Positions 45,355-54,414 of a DNA stretch of 64,000 nt are shown one piece after another. The notes beneath the pieces were generated by a model. It had not been told where the DNA came from, did not search any database, and was given only the letters and a program-made list of their open reading frames with translations. Within the stretch, counting starts at the first letter, position 1, and each line of letters starts with the position of its first letter. Source of the stretch: Actinosynnema pretiosum (GTDB taxonomy: Bacteria > Actinomycetota > Actinomycetes > Mycobacteriales > Pseudonocardiaceae); assembly GCF_024171695.1 (NCBI RefSeq), contig NZ_JAMTCF010000014.1:1-64000 (forward strand), given 5' to 3'. The position numbers were made by a program, and so were the translations under genes.

Positions 45355-46160
45355 CGCGGCCACCGCCCGAGGTCGGCGGGCGCCGCGCCGCTCCCCCGGC
45401 CCGCGACCCGCAGGCCGGGGGTCGCCGCCCAGGGGCCCTCGATCCTGCTGGCGAACAAAGTGCCGAGGTCGGCCACGGTGTGCGCCATCCAGCGGGGACC
45501 GGCCACGACCAGCTCGCCGATGGCGGCCGCGCCCCACCCGCAGGCGATGGAGTCCATCCCGGCGGCCCGCGCCGCCGCGATGTCCACAGTGGAATCACCG
45601 AGCATCACCGCCTGGGACGGGTCCACGTCCAGGCGCGCGCACGCCGCGGTGAGCATGTCCGGCGCGGGTTTGGGCGCGAGCGCGCCGGTCGGGGCGAGCA
45701 GCTCGTCCACCAGCGCGGCGAGCCCGGTGCGCTCCAGCACCAACTCCGCCCTGCTCCGGTCCTTGTTGGTCACCACGGCCACGGCCATGCCCTGCGCGCG
45801 CTGGGCGCGCAGCACCGTGTCCATGCCCGCGCACACCCGGACCGCGCCCTGCCCGATCAGGGCGACGGTGGCCTCGCGGTAGGGCCGCTCCAGCTCGGGC
45901 GGCAGGCCCAGGCGGGCCAGGATCTGCGGCAACGCCGTGCCGGACAGGGCCCGGAACTGCTGCTCGGGCGGTTCGCCGGGCAGGTCGAGCGCGGTGAACG
46001 CGGCGGCGAGCGCGCGGCCGGTGACGGCCGCGTTGTCGACCAGGGTGCCGTCCAGGTCGACCAGCAGCGCCCGCTTGCCGGTGGCGATGCGGGTGATCGT
46101 GGACCCGCGGGGCCGGTCGGGGCCGGCTTGGAGGGGGGAGCGGGAGCGGTGTCGGGGCAT
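45351..46160 (-). CDS. HAD-family phosphatase
   Basis: The product is 269 residues; ATG at 46160 has GAGGA seven bases upstream. All four HAD motifs are present: LLVDLDGTLVDN (nucleophile and acid/base Asp), VVTNKDR (Thr), APKPAPDML (Lys) and MLGDSTVDIAAARAAG (acidic pair). The helical cap between motifs I and II makes it a phosphoglycolate-phosphatase-like enzyme. The substrate is unknown. The last 40 residues extend beyond the usual fold. It is coupled to the downstream membrane protein. Confidence 0.85.
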   Translation of the reverse strand: MPRHRSRSPLQAGPDRPRGSTITRIATGKRALLVDLDGTLVDNAAVTGRALAAAFTALDLPGEPPEQQFRALSGTALPQILARLGLPPELERPYREATVALIGQGAVRVCAGMDTVLRAQRAQGMAVAVVTNKDRSRAELVLERTGLAALVDELLAPTGALAPKPAPDMLTAACARLDVDPSQAVMLGDSTVDIAAARAAGMDSIACGWGAAAIGELVVAGPRWMAHTVADLGTLFASRIEGPWAATPGLRVAGRGSGAAPADLGRWPR

Positions 46161-46296
46161 GGGGTGTCCTCGGGCGGTCGCGCGGTACGGGCGGGCGTCG
46201 GGCGGGGTGCTGCAACCGGAGGGGAAGTGGAGGAGGTGAAGGGCGGGGCGGGCGGCGGTCCGCGTCCGCGCGGCGCGCCCGTCGGGGCCGGGGACG

Positions 46297-46527
46297 TCAC
46301 CGCCGGGCCTTCTTCCCCTGGGTCGCGCCGCCCCGCCCGCGCAGTTGCACTCCGTCCTCGCTCAGGAGTCGGTGCACGAACCCGTAGGAGCGGCCCATCT
46401 GCGCGGCGAGCGCGCGGATGCTGGCGCCCTTCTCGTAGTGCTCGCGCAGGGTCGCGGCGAGGGTGCCCCTGGCTCTCCCGGTGATCCGGGTCCCCTGGGA
46501 CAGCGAGGGCAGTGCTCTCTGGGTCAT
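46297..46527 (-). CDS. Small helix-turn-helix protein
   Basis: The product is 76 residues, ATG at 46527. The core is ITGRARGTLAATLREHYEKG, then ASIRALAAQMGRSYGFVHRL, a Fis/Trp-repressor-like helix-turn-helix with the SxxALAxxxGxSYGxVHRLL pattern common in small actinobacterial regulators. It has a basic tail. It may regulate the surrounding gene train. Confidence 0.8.
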   Translation of the reverse strand: MTQRALPSLSQGTRITGRARGTLAATLREHYEKGASIRALAAQMGRSYGFVHRLLSEDGVQLRGRGGATQGKKARR

Positions 46528-46677
46528 GCGACGACTCCCGTGTGGTCGGTCGGTGCGGGCTGGATGTGTTGCGGGACAAGGCGATGACGGACGACTGGCC
46601 GGGCTCGGCGTACTGTCCGGAGTGGACGGCGGCCGGAAGCGCGCGGCGGCGCGCGCGTGCGCCGGTGGCGGGGCGGG

Positions 46678-49014
46678 TCAGGGCTGTCGGCGGGTCCGCC
46701 CGTCGAGCTCGCCGAGCGCGGTGTGCAGGTCGGCCAGGTGGCGCGGGTGCACCTCGGGGTCCAGGCGCCCGGTGGCCTGGCGCAGCGTCTCGGCCGCCTC
46801 CTGCCCGTGGCCCAGCGCCGCGAGCGCGCGGGCGGCCACCAGCACGGCCTCGGCGTGCTCGACGACCCACGCGGGCTCGGGACCGATCAGCGCCAGCGCG
46901 GTCCGCGCCTGCCCCAGCGCCTCATGCGGCCGCTCGGACAGCCAGGTGGCGGCGATGGCGGTGTGCCGGACGGCCAGCACCACCGGGTGCGCCGAGCGCG
47001 CCTGGTCGGCCTCCAGGGCCAGCCCGAAACGCGCGCGCGCCTGCCTGTGCTCGCCGTCGTGGACGTGGTGGTGGCCCCGCGCGGTGTGCGCGGCGGCCCG
47101 CGACCAGAGGTCCTGCCCCGCGGCCCGGACCGCCGCGCGCGCCGCCGCGCCGCAGTCCCGGCCCTGGCGGTGCTGGGCGCCGGCCACCCGCGCCCAGGCC
47201 GCCGGGAGGTAGGGGTGGCCGATCAGCCCGGCGGCCCTGGCCGCCGCCCGCTGCATCCGCTCGTCCCGCTCGTCCTCACCCGCCAGGTAGGCGGCCCGGT
47301 GGGTCAGCGCGGCCAGCTCCACCACCAGCGCGCACAGCGCCACGTCGGGCCCTGCGGCCGCCAGCGCGCAGGCCGCCTGCTGGGCGGTCAGCAGCGCCCG
47401 CGCCTCGCGCCCGTACCAGGCCGCCGCGGCGGCCGCGGTGGGCGTCGGGGCGGCGGCCAGGACCTGCTGGTCGGCGAACAGGCGCGCGCCGGGGGCCAGG
47501 ACCTGGGCCGCGCCGGCGGCGTGCGCCCGGTGGTGCTGCATCACCGCCCGCACCACCCGCGGCACCGCGGGCAGGCCCGCGGCCCGGCGCAGCAGCTCCT
47601 CGCGGTCCGCGCCGCCGGGCGCGGACCGGTAGCGCGGGCCGCCCGCCGCGTCCACGCACCGCTCCAGCACGCCGGTGGCCACCAGGCGCTCGGGAAGCCC
47701 GTCGTCGGCCGTGCCGTAGGCGGTCAGCAGCACCATGAGCGCGTCGGCCCCCACCGGGGCCTCGTGCGGCGCCAGCAGCCCGAGCGCGGTGAACACGGTG
47801 TCGGCGTCCTGGTCCATCGTCTGCTCCGGCGGGGTCGGGACGGGGGTGGGGGCGAGCAGGGTGCCGACCCGCCGCCACAGCCGGTGGTGCAGCACCGGGT
47901 CCAGCAGCCGCACCGCGCGCACCAGCGCCGGGTGGGCGGCGTGCGCGCCGGCCGCGTCGGCCAGGGCGAGCGCCGCCGCGGCGTAGTCCTCGGCGTGCTG
48001 CGCGGGCGGGACCAGGTCGTGCTCGGGGCCGTCGAGCAGGGCCAGCGCCTCCCGCGCCAGCCCGGCCGCGCGCGCCTCGGCCTCGGGGTCGGGGTCGGTG
48101 AGCCAGGTGCGCGCCAGCGCGGCGGTCAGCGCGCCGAGCGCGGCCTCGGGCGCGCCCCGGCGCCGCTCCGTCTCGATCGCCCGGCCGAAGCTGTCACGGG
48201 CACGGGCGCCGCGGTCGGGGTGGTCGACGGGCGTGGCCAGCAGGGCGTGGCCCAGCGCGGCGTGCGCGGCGGCGATCTCCCTGGGCTCGACGGCGTGCCG
48301 CCGGGTCTGTTCGGCCAGTTCCAGCGCGTCGGCGCCCTCCCCCAACGCCGCCGCGGCCACCGCGGCGCGCGCGGCCGCGGCCGCGGCGTAGCCGCTGCCC
48401 GCCGCAGCCGCGGCGGTGACGGCCAGTCGCTGCACGGCCAGCTGCTCCTCGTGCAGGCCCAGCCGATCGAGGGTGCGCCACAGCGCCGCGCCCAGTTCCC
48501 ACACCGGCCCGTCCAACCCGAGCGCGTGGGCCAGGCGCTGCGCGTGGAGCAGGTCGTGCAGGTGGTGCACCAGCCAGACGTGCGCGGCCTGCGGCGAGGA
48601 GTGGCCGGGCACGGGGGCGGTCTCCAGCAGCAGGTAGCGCTGCGCGGGCGGCTCCAGCTGGTCCGCCGCCCGCACCCCGTGCTCGTGCAGACCCGCCACC
48701 AGCCGGGTCAGCGCCTCGCGGTGCCGCTCGAGCACCTCCCCGACCGCCGCTCCCGCCCGACCGGGGTCGGGCAGGCCGGTGGCCCGGTAGTGGGTGGGCG
48801 CCGGTCCCGACAGCGGCAGGGACTGCGGCGGCGGGACCCTGGCCGTGACCAGGTGGCCTCGGGCGATCGCGTCGACGGCGGCCTCGCGCGCCCGCTCGAC
48901 GGTGGTCTCCAGCAGCAGCGCCAGGGCCTGCCCGGAGATCGGGTGGCGCAGCGCGGCCAGCGGCGGCAGCCACACCGGCAGGTCGCAGGCGCGGGGGTGG
49001 TCGGTCAACGACAT
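46678..49014 (-). CDS. Large TPR-like protein, fused paralogue of the split pair
   Basis: The product is 778 residues. ATG at 49014 has GGAGAGGA six bases upstream. It is helical repeats throughout, alanine/arginine-rich. The first 390 residues align with the product of 42038-43282 and the last 390 with that of 40893-42041, motif by motif. The junction around residue 390 (TPPEQTMDQDADTVFTALGL) is where the other pair has its stop-start overlap. An N-terminal winged-helix-like segment (EAAVDAIARGHLVTARVPPP) is possible. There are no catalytic residues. It could be a sensor or scaffold for the enzymes of this train. Confidence 0.72.
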   Translation of the reverse strand: MSLTDHPRACDLPVWLPPLAALRHPISGQALALLLETTVERAREAAVDAIARGHLVTARVPPPQSLPLSGPAPTHYRATGLPDPGRAGAAVGEVLERHREALTRLVAGLHEHGVRAADQLEPPAQRYLLLETAPVPGHSSPQAAHVWLVHHLHDLLHAQRLAHALGLDGPVWELGAALWRTLDRLGLHEEQLAVQRLAVTAAAAAGSGYAAAAAARAAVAAAALGEGADALELAEQTRRHAVEPREIAAAHAALGHALLATPVDHPDRGARARDSFGRAIETERRRGAPEAALGALTAALARTWLTDPDPEAEARAAGLAREALALLDGPEHDLVPPAQHAEDYAAAALALADAAGAHAAHPALVRAVRLLDPVLHHRLWRRVGTLLAPTPVPTPPEQTMDQDADTVFTALGLLAPHEAPVGADALMVLLTAYGTADDGLPERLVATGVLERCVDAAGGPRYRSAPGGADREELLRRAAGLPAVPRVVRAVMQHHRAHAAGAAQVLAPGARLFADQQVLAAAPTPTAAAAAAWYGREARALLTAQQAACALAAAGPDVALCALVVELAALTHRAAYLAGEDERDERMQRAAARAAGLIGHPYLPAAWARVAGAQHRQGRDCGAAARAAVRAAGQDLWSRAAAHTARGHHHVHDGEHRQARARFGLALEADQARSAHPVVLAVRHTAIAATWLSERPHEALGQARTALALIGPEPAWVVEHAEAVLVAARALAALGHGQEAAETLRQATGRLDPEVHPRHLADLHTALGELDGRTRRQP

Positions 49015-49068
49015 GGCGTCCTCTCCGGACGGTGGGGAACAGGGGCGGGGAGGGTGGTCAGCGGGCGG

Positions 49069-50343
49069 TCAGGGCACACGGACCGGCAGGCACCCGGCGG
49101 TCGGGCCGGGCGCGGTGGGGTCGAGGTCGCCGGTCGGGGCGCGGCGCGCGAGGTCGTGCTGGTCGGCGACCAGGCGCTCGACGGCGGCCTCGGTGCCCAG
49201 CGCGTCCAGCGCGGCGGGCAGCAGCGCGGCCCGCGCCGGGTCCTCCAGCACCGTGTGCGGCACCGCCACCAGCGACGTGGCCAGCAGGTCCGCCACCGGC
49301 GTGCGCACCCCGGCCAGCCGCTCGGCCGCCACCGGCGGGAGCGGCTGCTCCCGCCAGGGCCGCACCGCCGGGTGGGCGGGCACCCCGGCGGCGGTCAGCG
49401 CGGCGGCCAACGTCGCGGCGCGCACCCCCGCCTCGGCCGCCTCCGGCGGCACCCGCAGCAGCAGCGCGTGGTGGTCGTGCATCGCCACCTGCGCGCGCAC
49501 GGGCACCGCCAGGCCGTCGTGGCGCCCGGCGAGCGCGGCGAGCAGGTCGACGCGGCCCCGGTGCCGCACCGTCCAGCGCGCGGAGTACTCCCCGAGCGCG
49601 GCCAGCACCAGCGCCGCACCACTCGGCCCCAGGTGCGGCCCGGCCGCCAGCTCCCGCACCGCCTCCGGACCGTCGGGGTGCTCCAAGGCCAGGGTGCGGG
49701 CGCGCTGCTCGGCCAGCAGGGCGCGCACCTGCTCGGCGTGGTGCCCGGTGCGCGACAGCACCGCGCCGCCGCGCACCCCCGGCAGCAGCGACCCGGCATC
49801 GAAGGACAACACCGCCGCCGTAGCCGACGGGAGGCCGCCGACGCGCGTGCGCCCCCAGGTCCCGCCGATGCCGTGGGCCAGGTCCTCCACCACCGGCACC
49901 GACCCCCACCGGCGGGCCAGCCGCTCCAGCCGGTCCAGGTCCGCGGGGTGACCCGCGTGGTGGGTGAGCACCACCGCGCGCGTGGCCGGGGTGCGCGCCC
50001 AGTCCAGCGCGGCGGGCGAGAGCGTCAGCGACAGCGGGTCGACGTCGACCGGGACCGCCACCGCGCCCAGCGCGGCCACCGCCGGGGCCAGGCGCGGCCA
50101 GGACACCGCGCCCACCAGCACCTCGTGGCCGCGCCCCACACCCGCCGCGCCCAGCGCGGCGCTCATCGCCACGGTGCCGCTCGGGGCCAGCACCGCCTCC
50201 CGCGCCCAGTGCGCGGCCAGCCGTTCCTCCAGTTCGCGCGGGGTGGCGGTGGTGGCCAGCAGCGCGGCGCGGGCTGCGCTCGCCGAGACACCGTCAATGT
50301 GTTCGCTTTGGCAAATAGGCGTGGGTGGGGTCGCTGTCGACAC
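49069..50343 (-). CDS. DegT/DnrJ/EryC1-like protein lacking the PLP lysine
   Basis: The product is 424 residues; GTG at 50343 has GGAG about 11 bases upstream. It has the fold type I aminotransferase layout of the DegT family: APSGTVAMSAALGAAGVGRG, then EVLVGAVSWPRLAPAVAALG, then VPVVEDLAHGIGGTW with the PLP-ring Asp at 154. At the Schiff-base site the family SFxxxK-x-xx-GEGG is replaced by SFDAGSLLPGVRGGAVL, so Ser185 stands where Lys is expected. Without it, normal transamination is unlikely; it may bind a sugar or cofactor in a non-catalytic role or carry out another reaction. A partial copy of its 5' end lies at 51900-52265. Confidence 0.78.
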   Translation of the reverse strand: MSTATPPTPICQSEHIDGVSASAARAALLATTATPRELEERLAAHWAREAVLAPSGTVAMSAALGAAGVGRGHEVLVGAVSWPRLAPAVAALGAVAVPVDVDPLSLTLSPAALDWARTPATRAVVLTHHAGHPADLDRLERLARRWGSVPVVEDLAHGIGGTWGRTRVGGLPSATAAVLSFDAGSLLPGVRGGAVLSRTGHHAEQVRALLAEQRARTLALEHPDGPEAVRELAAGPHLGPSGAALVLAALGEYSARWTVRHRGRVDLLAALAGRHDGLAVPVRAQVAMHDHHALLLRVPPEAAEAGVRAATLAAALTAAGVPAHPAVRPWREQPLPPVAAERLAGVRTPVADLLATSLVAVPHTVLEDPARAALLPAALDALGTEAAVERLVADQHDLARRAPTGDLDPTAPGPTAGCLPVRVP

Positions 50344-50599
50344 GAGGTTTCAGCTCCAGATCGAGGAAGAAAGGGGGGTTCCGGCGCCTCTACGGGGGAC
50401 GCCCGCCTTCACCCACCGGCGGGCGGCGTCCGGTCGAACCGCTCCCCTCGCCCAGGGCGTCCTTCCGGGCAAGGCGGACGCAGAGCACTCCCGGTGGCTT
50501 CAGCGCTCCAGAGCGCACAGCCCGTCCGCGGCCCGGCGGTACAAGAAGCGCCAGGCGCACGACGACCATGGTCAGGACGCTAAGCCGCCGCGCGGCTCA

Positions 50600-50622
50600 G
50601 GGGTTCACCGGTGGTGAACCCC
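50600..50622 (-). terminator. Hairpin terminator of the XRE-TPR gene
   Basis: GGGGTTCACC (50600-50609) pairs with GGTGAACCCC (50613-50622) around GGT, starting three bases after the stop at 50625. It separates the regulator from the DegT-like gene train. Confidence 0.65.
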
Positions 50623-50624
50623 CC

Positions 50625-51869
50625 TCAGCGCACTCCGAACCGGTTCTTGAGCGAGTCCAGCTCCCACACCCGTCGTCTGGCCCGCCGTGTCAGAACCCCG
50701 ACCAGCGCCAGCGCCACGGGATCGTTGCGCACGCGCAGGGGCGCGACCTTGTCGGCGGTGTCCAGGTGTCGCAACGCCTCCAGATCGCGACCACCGCCCT
50801 CCTGGGCGAAAGCCCGCGCCAGGTCGAAGTGCAGCGCGGCGCGTCGATCGGCGGCGACCAGCGCGTCGGCGTAGCCGGGCACCTTCACGATCCGTTCCGC
50901 GACAGCAAGACCCTCTCCCGCCTCCACCGCCGTCGACAGGGTCCACGCCCGCACGTTCGCGGGCCCGAACGAGTACTGCAGCGTGTTCCGCTCCCCGGTG
51001 CGCTCGGCCAGGTCGGCGGCCTCCGCGAGATGGGCCGCCGTGTCCCGCGGCCGTCCGGACTTCGCGGCCAGCTGCGCGCTCGCCAGGTGCAACATGCCCG
51101 CCGCCTCGGCCGCCGCGGTGTCCGCCGCGGTCGGATCGGCCAGGGCGGACACCTGCCGCAAGGCCGTACCCGCGACCAGCTCCGCCCGCCGCCGCGCGCC
51201 GAGCCGGCTCAGCGCCCCGGCGGCGTTCATCGCCGTGAAACCCATCAGCGCCGGAGAGCCCAGCCTGGCCGCCGCTTCCTGCCCTCGTGTCGCGGCGGTG
51301 ATCGCCAAGTCCGCGTTCCCCAAACTGCGCGCCACCGCGCAGGCCACCACGGACGCCTCGGCGAGCGCGGCGAGCGCGGCACGACGGGCCTTTCCTCGTC
51401 CGGTCACAGCGTGAATGTGCAGTTCGGTGAGCAGAGCGCCGAGGTCGCGGCCCGCGTCGACGTAGCGGCTGTGCGCGGCGTGCTCGTTGGCGTTGCCGGC
51501 CAACGCCACCAGCTCGGGAAGCGGGCGCGCGGCGATGTCCGGGACGTCGTCCAGGGTCACGTCGTAGAGCGCCACGGAGATGCCCGGCAGCGTCGACAGC
51601 GCCTCCGCGCTGGCGTGGTCACCGGGCAGGTAGGGCTGACCGGTCAGGTCCGACACCGAACAGGCAAGCGCGTGGGCGAGGTCCTCCAGCAGACCGCGGC
51701 GCACGAAATCGCGCTCTCCGCGTTCGAGCATGGACAGGTACCCCTTCGAGATCCCCGTCAGTCCCGCGACGGCCTGCAGGCTCTTTCCGCGGCGCAGGCG
51801 GATCGCACGCGCGTTCGCACCGATCTCAGCGGAGGTCGGCCGCTGCCGCGCGCCACCCGAGGAGCCCAT
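50625..51869 (-). CDS. XRE-family regulator with TPR sensor domain
   Basis: The product is 414 residues. The start at 51869 is chosen because it gives the family N-terminus (GSSGGARQRPTSAEIGANAR); the frame is open further upstream only because it runs through the DegT relic. The helix-turn-helix occupies residues 15-70 (IRLRRGKSLQAVAGLTGISK, then GYLSMLERGERDFVRRGLLE). The rest is TPR-like repeats ending VLTRRARRRVWELDSLKNRF, the standard end of this family. It closely resembles 53069-54286 in architecture. A terminator follows it. Confidence 0.85.
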   Translation of the reverse strand: MGSSGGARQRPTSAEIGANARAIRLRRGKSLQAVAGLTGISKGYLSMLERGERDFVRRGLLEDLAHALACSVSDLTGQPYLPGDHASAEALSTLPGISVALYDVTLDDVPDIAARPLPELVALAGNANEHAAHSRYVDAGRDLGALLTELHIHAVTGRGKARRAALAALAEASVVACAVARSLGNADLAITAATRGQEAAARLGSPALMGFTAMNAAGALSRLGARRRAELVAGTALRQVSALADPTAADTAAAEAAGMLHLASAQLAAKSGRPRDTAAHLAEAADLAERTGERNTLQYSFGPANVRAWTLSTAVEAGEGLAVAERIVKVPGYADALVAADRRAALHFDLARAFAQEGGGRDLEALRHLDTADKVAPLRVRNDPVALALVGVLTRRARRRVWELDSLKNRFGVR

Positions 51870-51899
51870 GCATCCACGGTAACCGCCCGGTGCTGCTCC

Positions 51900-52265
51900 G
51901 TACGGATAACGCCGGACATCCGCCCGGCGGCCCACCCGGAGAACCCGCGTGGTCCGGTCGGGATCCGGTGTGCGCGCCCAGGCCGGCGCGACGGGCGACA
52001 GCGGGTCGACGTCGACCGGGACCGCCACCGTGCCCGGCGCGGCCACGACCACAGCAAGGCGCGGCCAGGACACCGCGCCCGGCGCGGTGGCGCCGCCTGG
52101 GATGGGCACCGCCGGGCGTGCCCAGCGCTCGGCCAGCCGCCGCTCCAGCTCGTGCGGGATGGCGGTAGTGGCCGGCAGCGCGGCCCCCGTCGCAGTCGCC
52201 GAGACACCACCCCCACCCTGGTGTTCGCTTCGGCGAATAGACATCGGTAAGGCCACTGTCGACAT
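51900..52265 (-). pseudogene. Duplicated 5' fragment of the DegT-like gene
   Basis: The minus strand from 52265 starts MSTVALPMSIRRSEHQGG and continues ELERRLAERWARPAVP, AVSWPRLAVVVAAPGTVAVP and VDVDPLSPVAPAWARTPD. This mirrors residues 1-120 of the protein at 49069-50343 with internal deletions. The upstream DNA is duplicated too: CAGCTCCGGATCGAGG near 52272 versus CAGCTCCAGATCGAGG near 50351. The copy ends just before the XRE-TPR gene. Confidence 0.75.
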
Positions 52266-52299
52266 AGGACTTCAGCTCCGGATCGAGGGTGAGGAAAGG

Positions 52300-52337
52300 G
52301 GGTCCCGACGCCGCATTGGCCTGCGGCGTCGGGACCC
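52300..52337. terminator. Strong hairpin (16-bp perfect stem, 6-nt loop)
   Basis: GGGTCCCGACGCCGCA (52300-52315) and TGCGGCGTCGGGACCC (52322-52337) pair perfectly around TTGGCC. It lies between the gene at 52459-53007 and the DegT relic. It probably ends transcription coming from 52459. Confidence 0.6.
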
Positions 52338-52458
52338 GGCGGCCGGACGCTTCTGCGGGGGTGCGGCCCGCCCGGCCCGGTCGGCGGGCCCGCGTCCGGC
52401 CTGGCGGCTCCCCGCGCCGACGGTGCCGTCGTGGCCGCGCGGGGAGCGTGCTCTGCCG

Positions 52459-53007
52459 CTAGGAGGGGGGCGCGGGGCGGGCGGCGTTACAGCGCGGGCA
52501 GTGCGCGAGCGGGATCGCCTCCGCGCTCCAGCACCGGTACCCCAGCGCGTCCACGCCCGCGGCGGTCACCGGCACCCCGCGCCCGGCGCCAGCGTGCGCC
52601 AGGATCTCGGCGCGCGGGTCGGCGGTGGCCAGCCACTTCCGCACGCCCGGCGCCCACAGCGCCCACGCGCGCCCCGAGGACATCCCGGTGATCCACGCCG
52701 CGAGCTCGTCCGGGGTCCACAGCACCCGGTCCACCCGCTCGCCCCACCCCGGCGGGCCGGACGCGTGCGGTCCCCACCGGTCGGCGACGCGGCCGTGCCA
52801 GTGCACGCCCTCGCACGGCCTGGCCGAGGCCAGGACCTGCCGCACGTGGCGCAGGTAGGGCCGCGTGGGCGGATCGATGTCGACCCCCGAACGGGGTGTG
52901 GCGGTGCCCGACCGCCGTCCGCCGCGGCCGAGCACCGCCGCACCACCGGGCGACGGTGGCGCGCAGCGCCCCCACGCCACCGTCTCGCCCTTCCGCCTTC
53001 CATTCAC
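52459..53007 (-). CDS. Hypothetical protein
   Basis: The product is 182 residues, GTG at 53007. The first 45 residues are basic and disordered. The folded part runs from YLRHVRQVLASARPCEGVHW through LWTPDELAAWITGMSSGRAW to GYRCWSAEAIPLAHCPRCNA, with a CPRC pair at the end. No family is recognised. It lies between two XRE-TPR regulators, on the same strand. Confidence 0.6.
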   Translation of the reverse strand: MNGRRKGETVAWGRCAPPSPGGAAVLGRGGRRSGTATPRSGVDIDPPTRPYLRHVRQVLASARPCEGVHWHGRVADRWGPHASGPPGWGERVDRVLWTPDELAAWITGMSSGRAWALWAPGVRKWLATADPRAEILAHAGAGRGVPVTAAGVDALGYRCWSAEAIPLAHCPRCNAARPAPPS

Positions 53008-53068
53008 GCCGGCGAGGCTATGACCGGCGCGAACGCAGAATATTCCCGAGAGGAATATCCGGAAGGTT

Positions 53069-54286
53069 TCACCCGATCCGGGGAAGCTCCATCCCCATTC
53101 GCCGCACCAGGGACCTCATGTCCCTACCCAGAGCAGAGCGGACCATCGCCCGGCCGCTCCCGGCGATCGCCTCGCGGGCGAGCACGTCGTGGCGCAGCCG
53201 CTGTGGCGCCAGCTGCTCGGCGGCCAGCAGCCGCTCCAGTCCCTGCTGCGGGCGCCCCGCCTTGATCAGGGTCCGGCCCACCTCGATCTGGAACTCGGCC
53301 GCGCGGTTCGCGCTCGGGATGGTCGACAGGTCCACCCCGCGCGCGGCGCGCAGCGCAGCGCCGATCTCCCCCAGCTCCAGTTCGATGCTGGTGGTCCAGA
53401 TCCCCACGTTGGCCGGGCCGAACCACAGGTGGCCGAACGTGCCGGTGCCGCCCTGCCGCCCGGCCAGGGCGGCCGCCTCGGCCAGGTGCGTCTCGGCCCC
53501 GTCCCGGTTGCCGGAGGAGGCCGAGGCCAGGGCCGCGGACAGGTGCAGCATCCCGACCATCTCGGTCACCTCGCCGTCGTCCATCGCGGCGGAGAGCCGG
53601 TCGACGCTGGCCACGACGTGCTCGTACTGCGCGCCCCGGTTCGCCGCGCCGATGCCGTCGGCGCGCAGCCACGCCGCGTACCCCAGCCACTGCGGCTGCT
53701 CCAGCTCCTGGGCGCAGCGCCGCACCTCGCGCACGGCGATCGCGGTCCACCCGCGCGCCGGGCCGCCAACCCGCTTGCACACCCACGCCGCCGAGGACAG
53801 CACCCCGATCAACCCCACCAGGACCTCGGTGCGGCGGGCGGGCAGGCGGACGTACGCCGCGTGCAGCTCCCGCAACAGCCCCGGCACCAGCCGCCCCTGG
53901 GCGACGTAGTCGGCGTGCACGTGCCGCATCTGCACCAGCGCGTCCAGGTCGGCCTGGATCGCCAACCACGGCCGCACCTCGCCGCCGGGGTCGTCGCCCA
54001 GCTCGTACGCCTCCAACGCGGTCTCCACCGCGATCAGCCCGGCGCGCGCCGCCGGGTTGGGATCGCGCTGCCAGGGCCGGTCCACCAGGTCCTCCACCTG
54101 CACCGAGAGCGCGCGGGCGACGTTCTCCAGCAGCGCGCGGCCGGGCGAGGCCAACCGGCCGCGTTCGAGCTTGGACAGCGTCCCCTGGCCGCACCCGGCC
54201 TGATCGGCCACCACCTTCTGGCCCAGCCCCTGTGCGGCACGCAGCCACTTGATCTTGTCCCCGAGGGTCATGCCGCTCTCGGTCAC
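53069..54286 (-). CDS. XRE-family regulator with TPR sensor domain
   Basis: The product is 405 residues. GTG at 54286 has GGGAGG five bases upstream and is preferred to the ATG at 54271. The helix-turn-helix is at residues 8-65 (IKWLRAAQGLGQKVVADQAG, then GTLSKLERGRLASPGRALLE). TPR repeats follow to the C-terminus (SALGRDMRSLVRRMGMELPR). Such regulators bind a ligand through the TPR part. The gene is divergent from the ApeA-like gene with a 128-base gap, so it may control that defence gene (inference). Confidence 0.85.
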   Translation of the reverse strand: MTESGMTLGDKIKWLRAAQGLGQKVVADQAGCGQGTLSKLERGRLASPGRALLENVARALSVQVEDLVDRPWQRDPNPAARAGLIAVETALEAYELGDDPGGEVRPWLAIQADLDALVQMRHVHADYVAQGRLVPGLLRELHAAYVRLPARRTEVLVGLIGVLSSAAWVCKRVGGPARGWTAIAVREVRRCAQELEQPQWLGYAAWLRADGIGAANRGAQYEHVVASVDRLSAAMDDGEVTEMVGMLHLSAALASASSGNRDGAETHLAEAAALAGRQGGTGTFGHLWFGPANVGIWTTSIELELGEIGAALRAARGVDLSTIPSANRAAEFQIEVGRTLIKAGRPQQGLERLLAAEQLAPQRLRHDVLAREAIAGSGRAMVRSALGRDMRSLVRRMGMELPRIG

Positions 54287-54414
54287 CAGTACCTCCCGGT
54301 CGCCGAACGCCGAACCTATTCCAAGGTAACCGCCAGTCCCTGCGCCACACGGGGCATCCGGCGGACCCGCCGTCCGGCAGGCCGCCAAACGGGCGCTCTG
54401 CCAGGCTGTGCCTC

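Noticed and set aside
46657-50583. 1308-codon plus-strand frame
   Set aside because: Antisense shadow of the 778-residue TPR protein and the DegT-like gene; extreme Arg/Gly/Gln/Val content.
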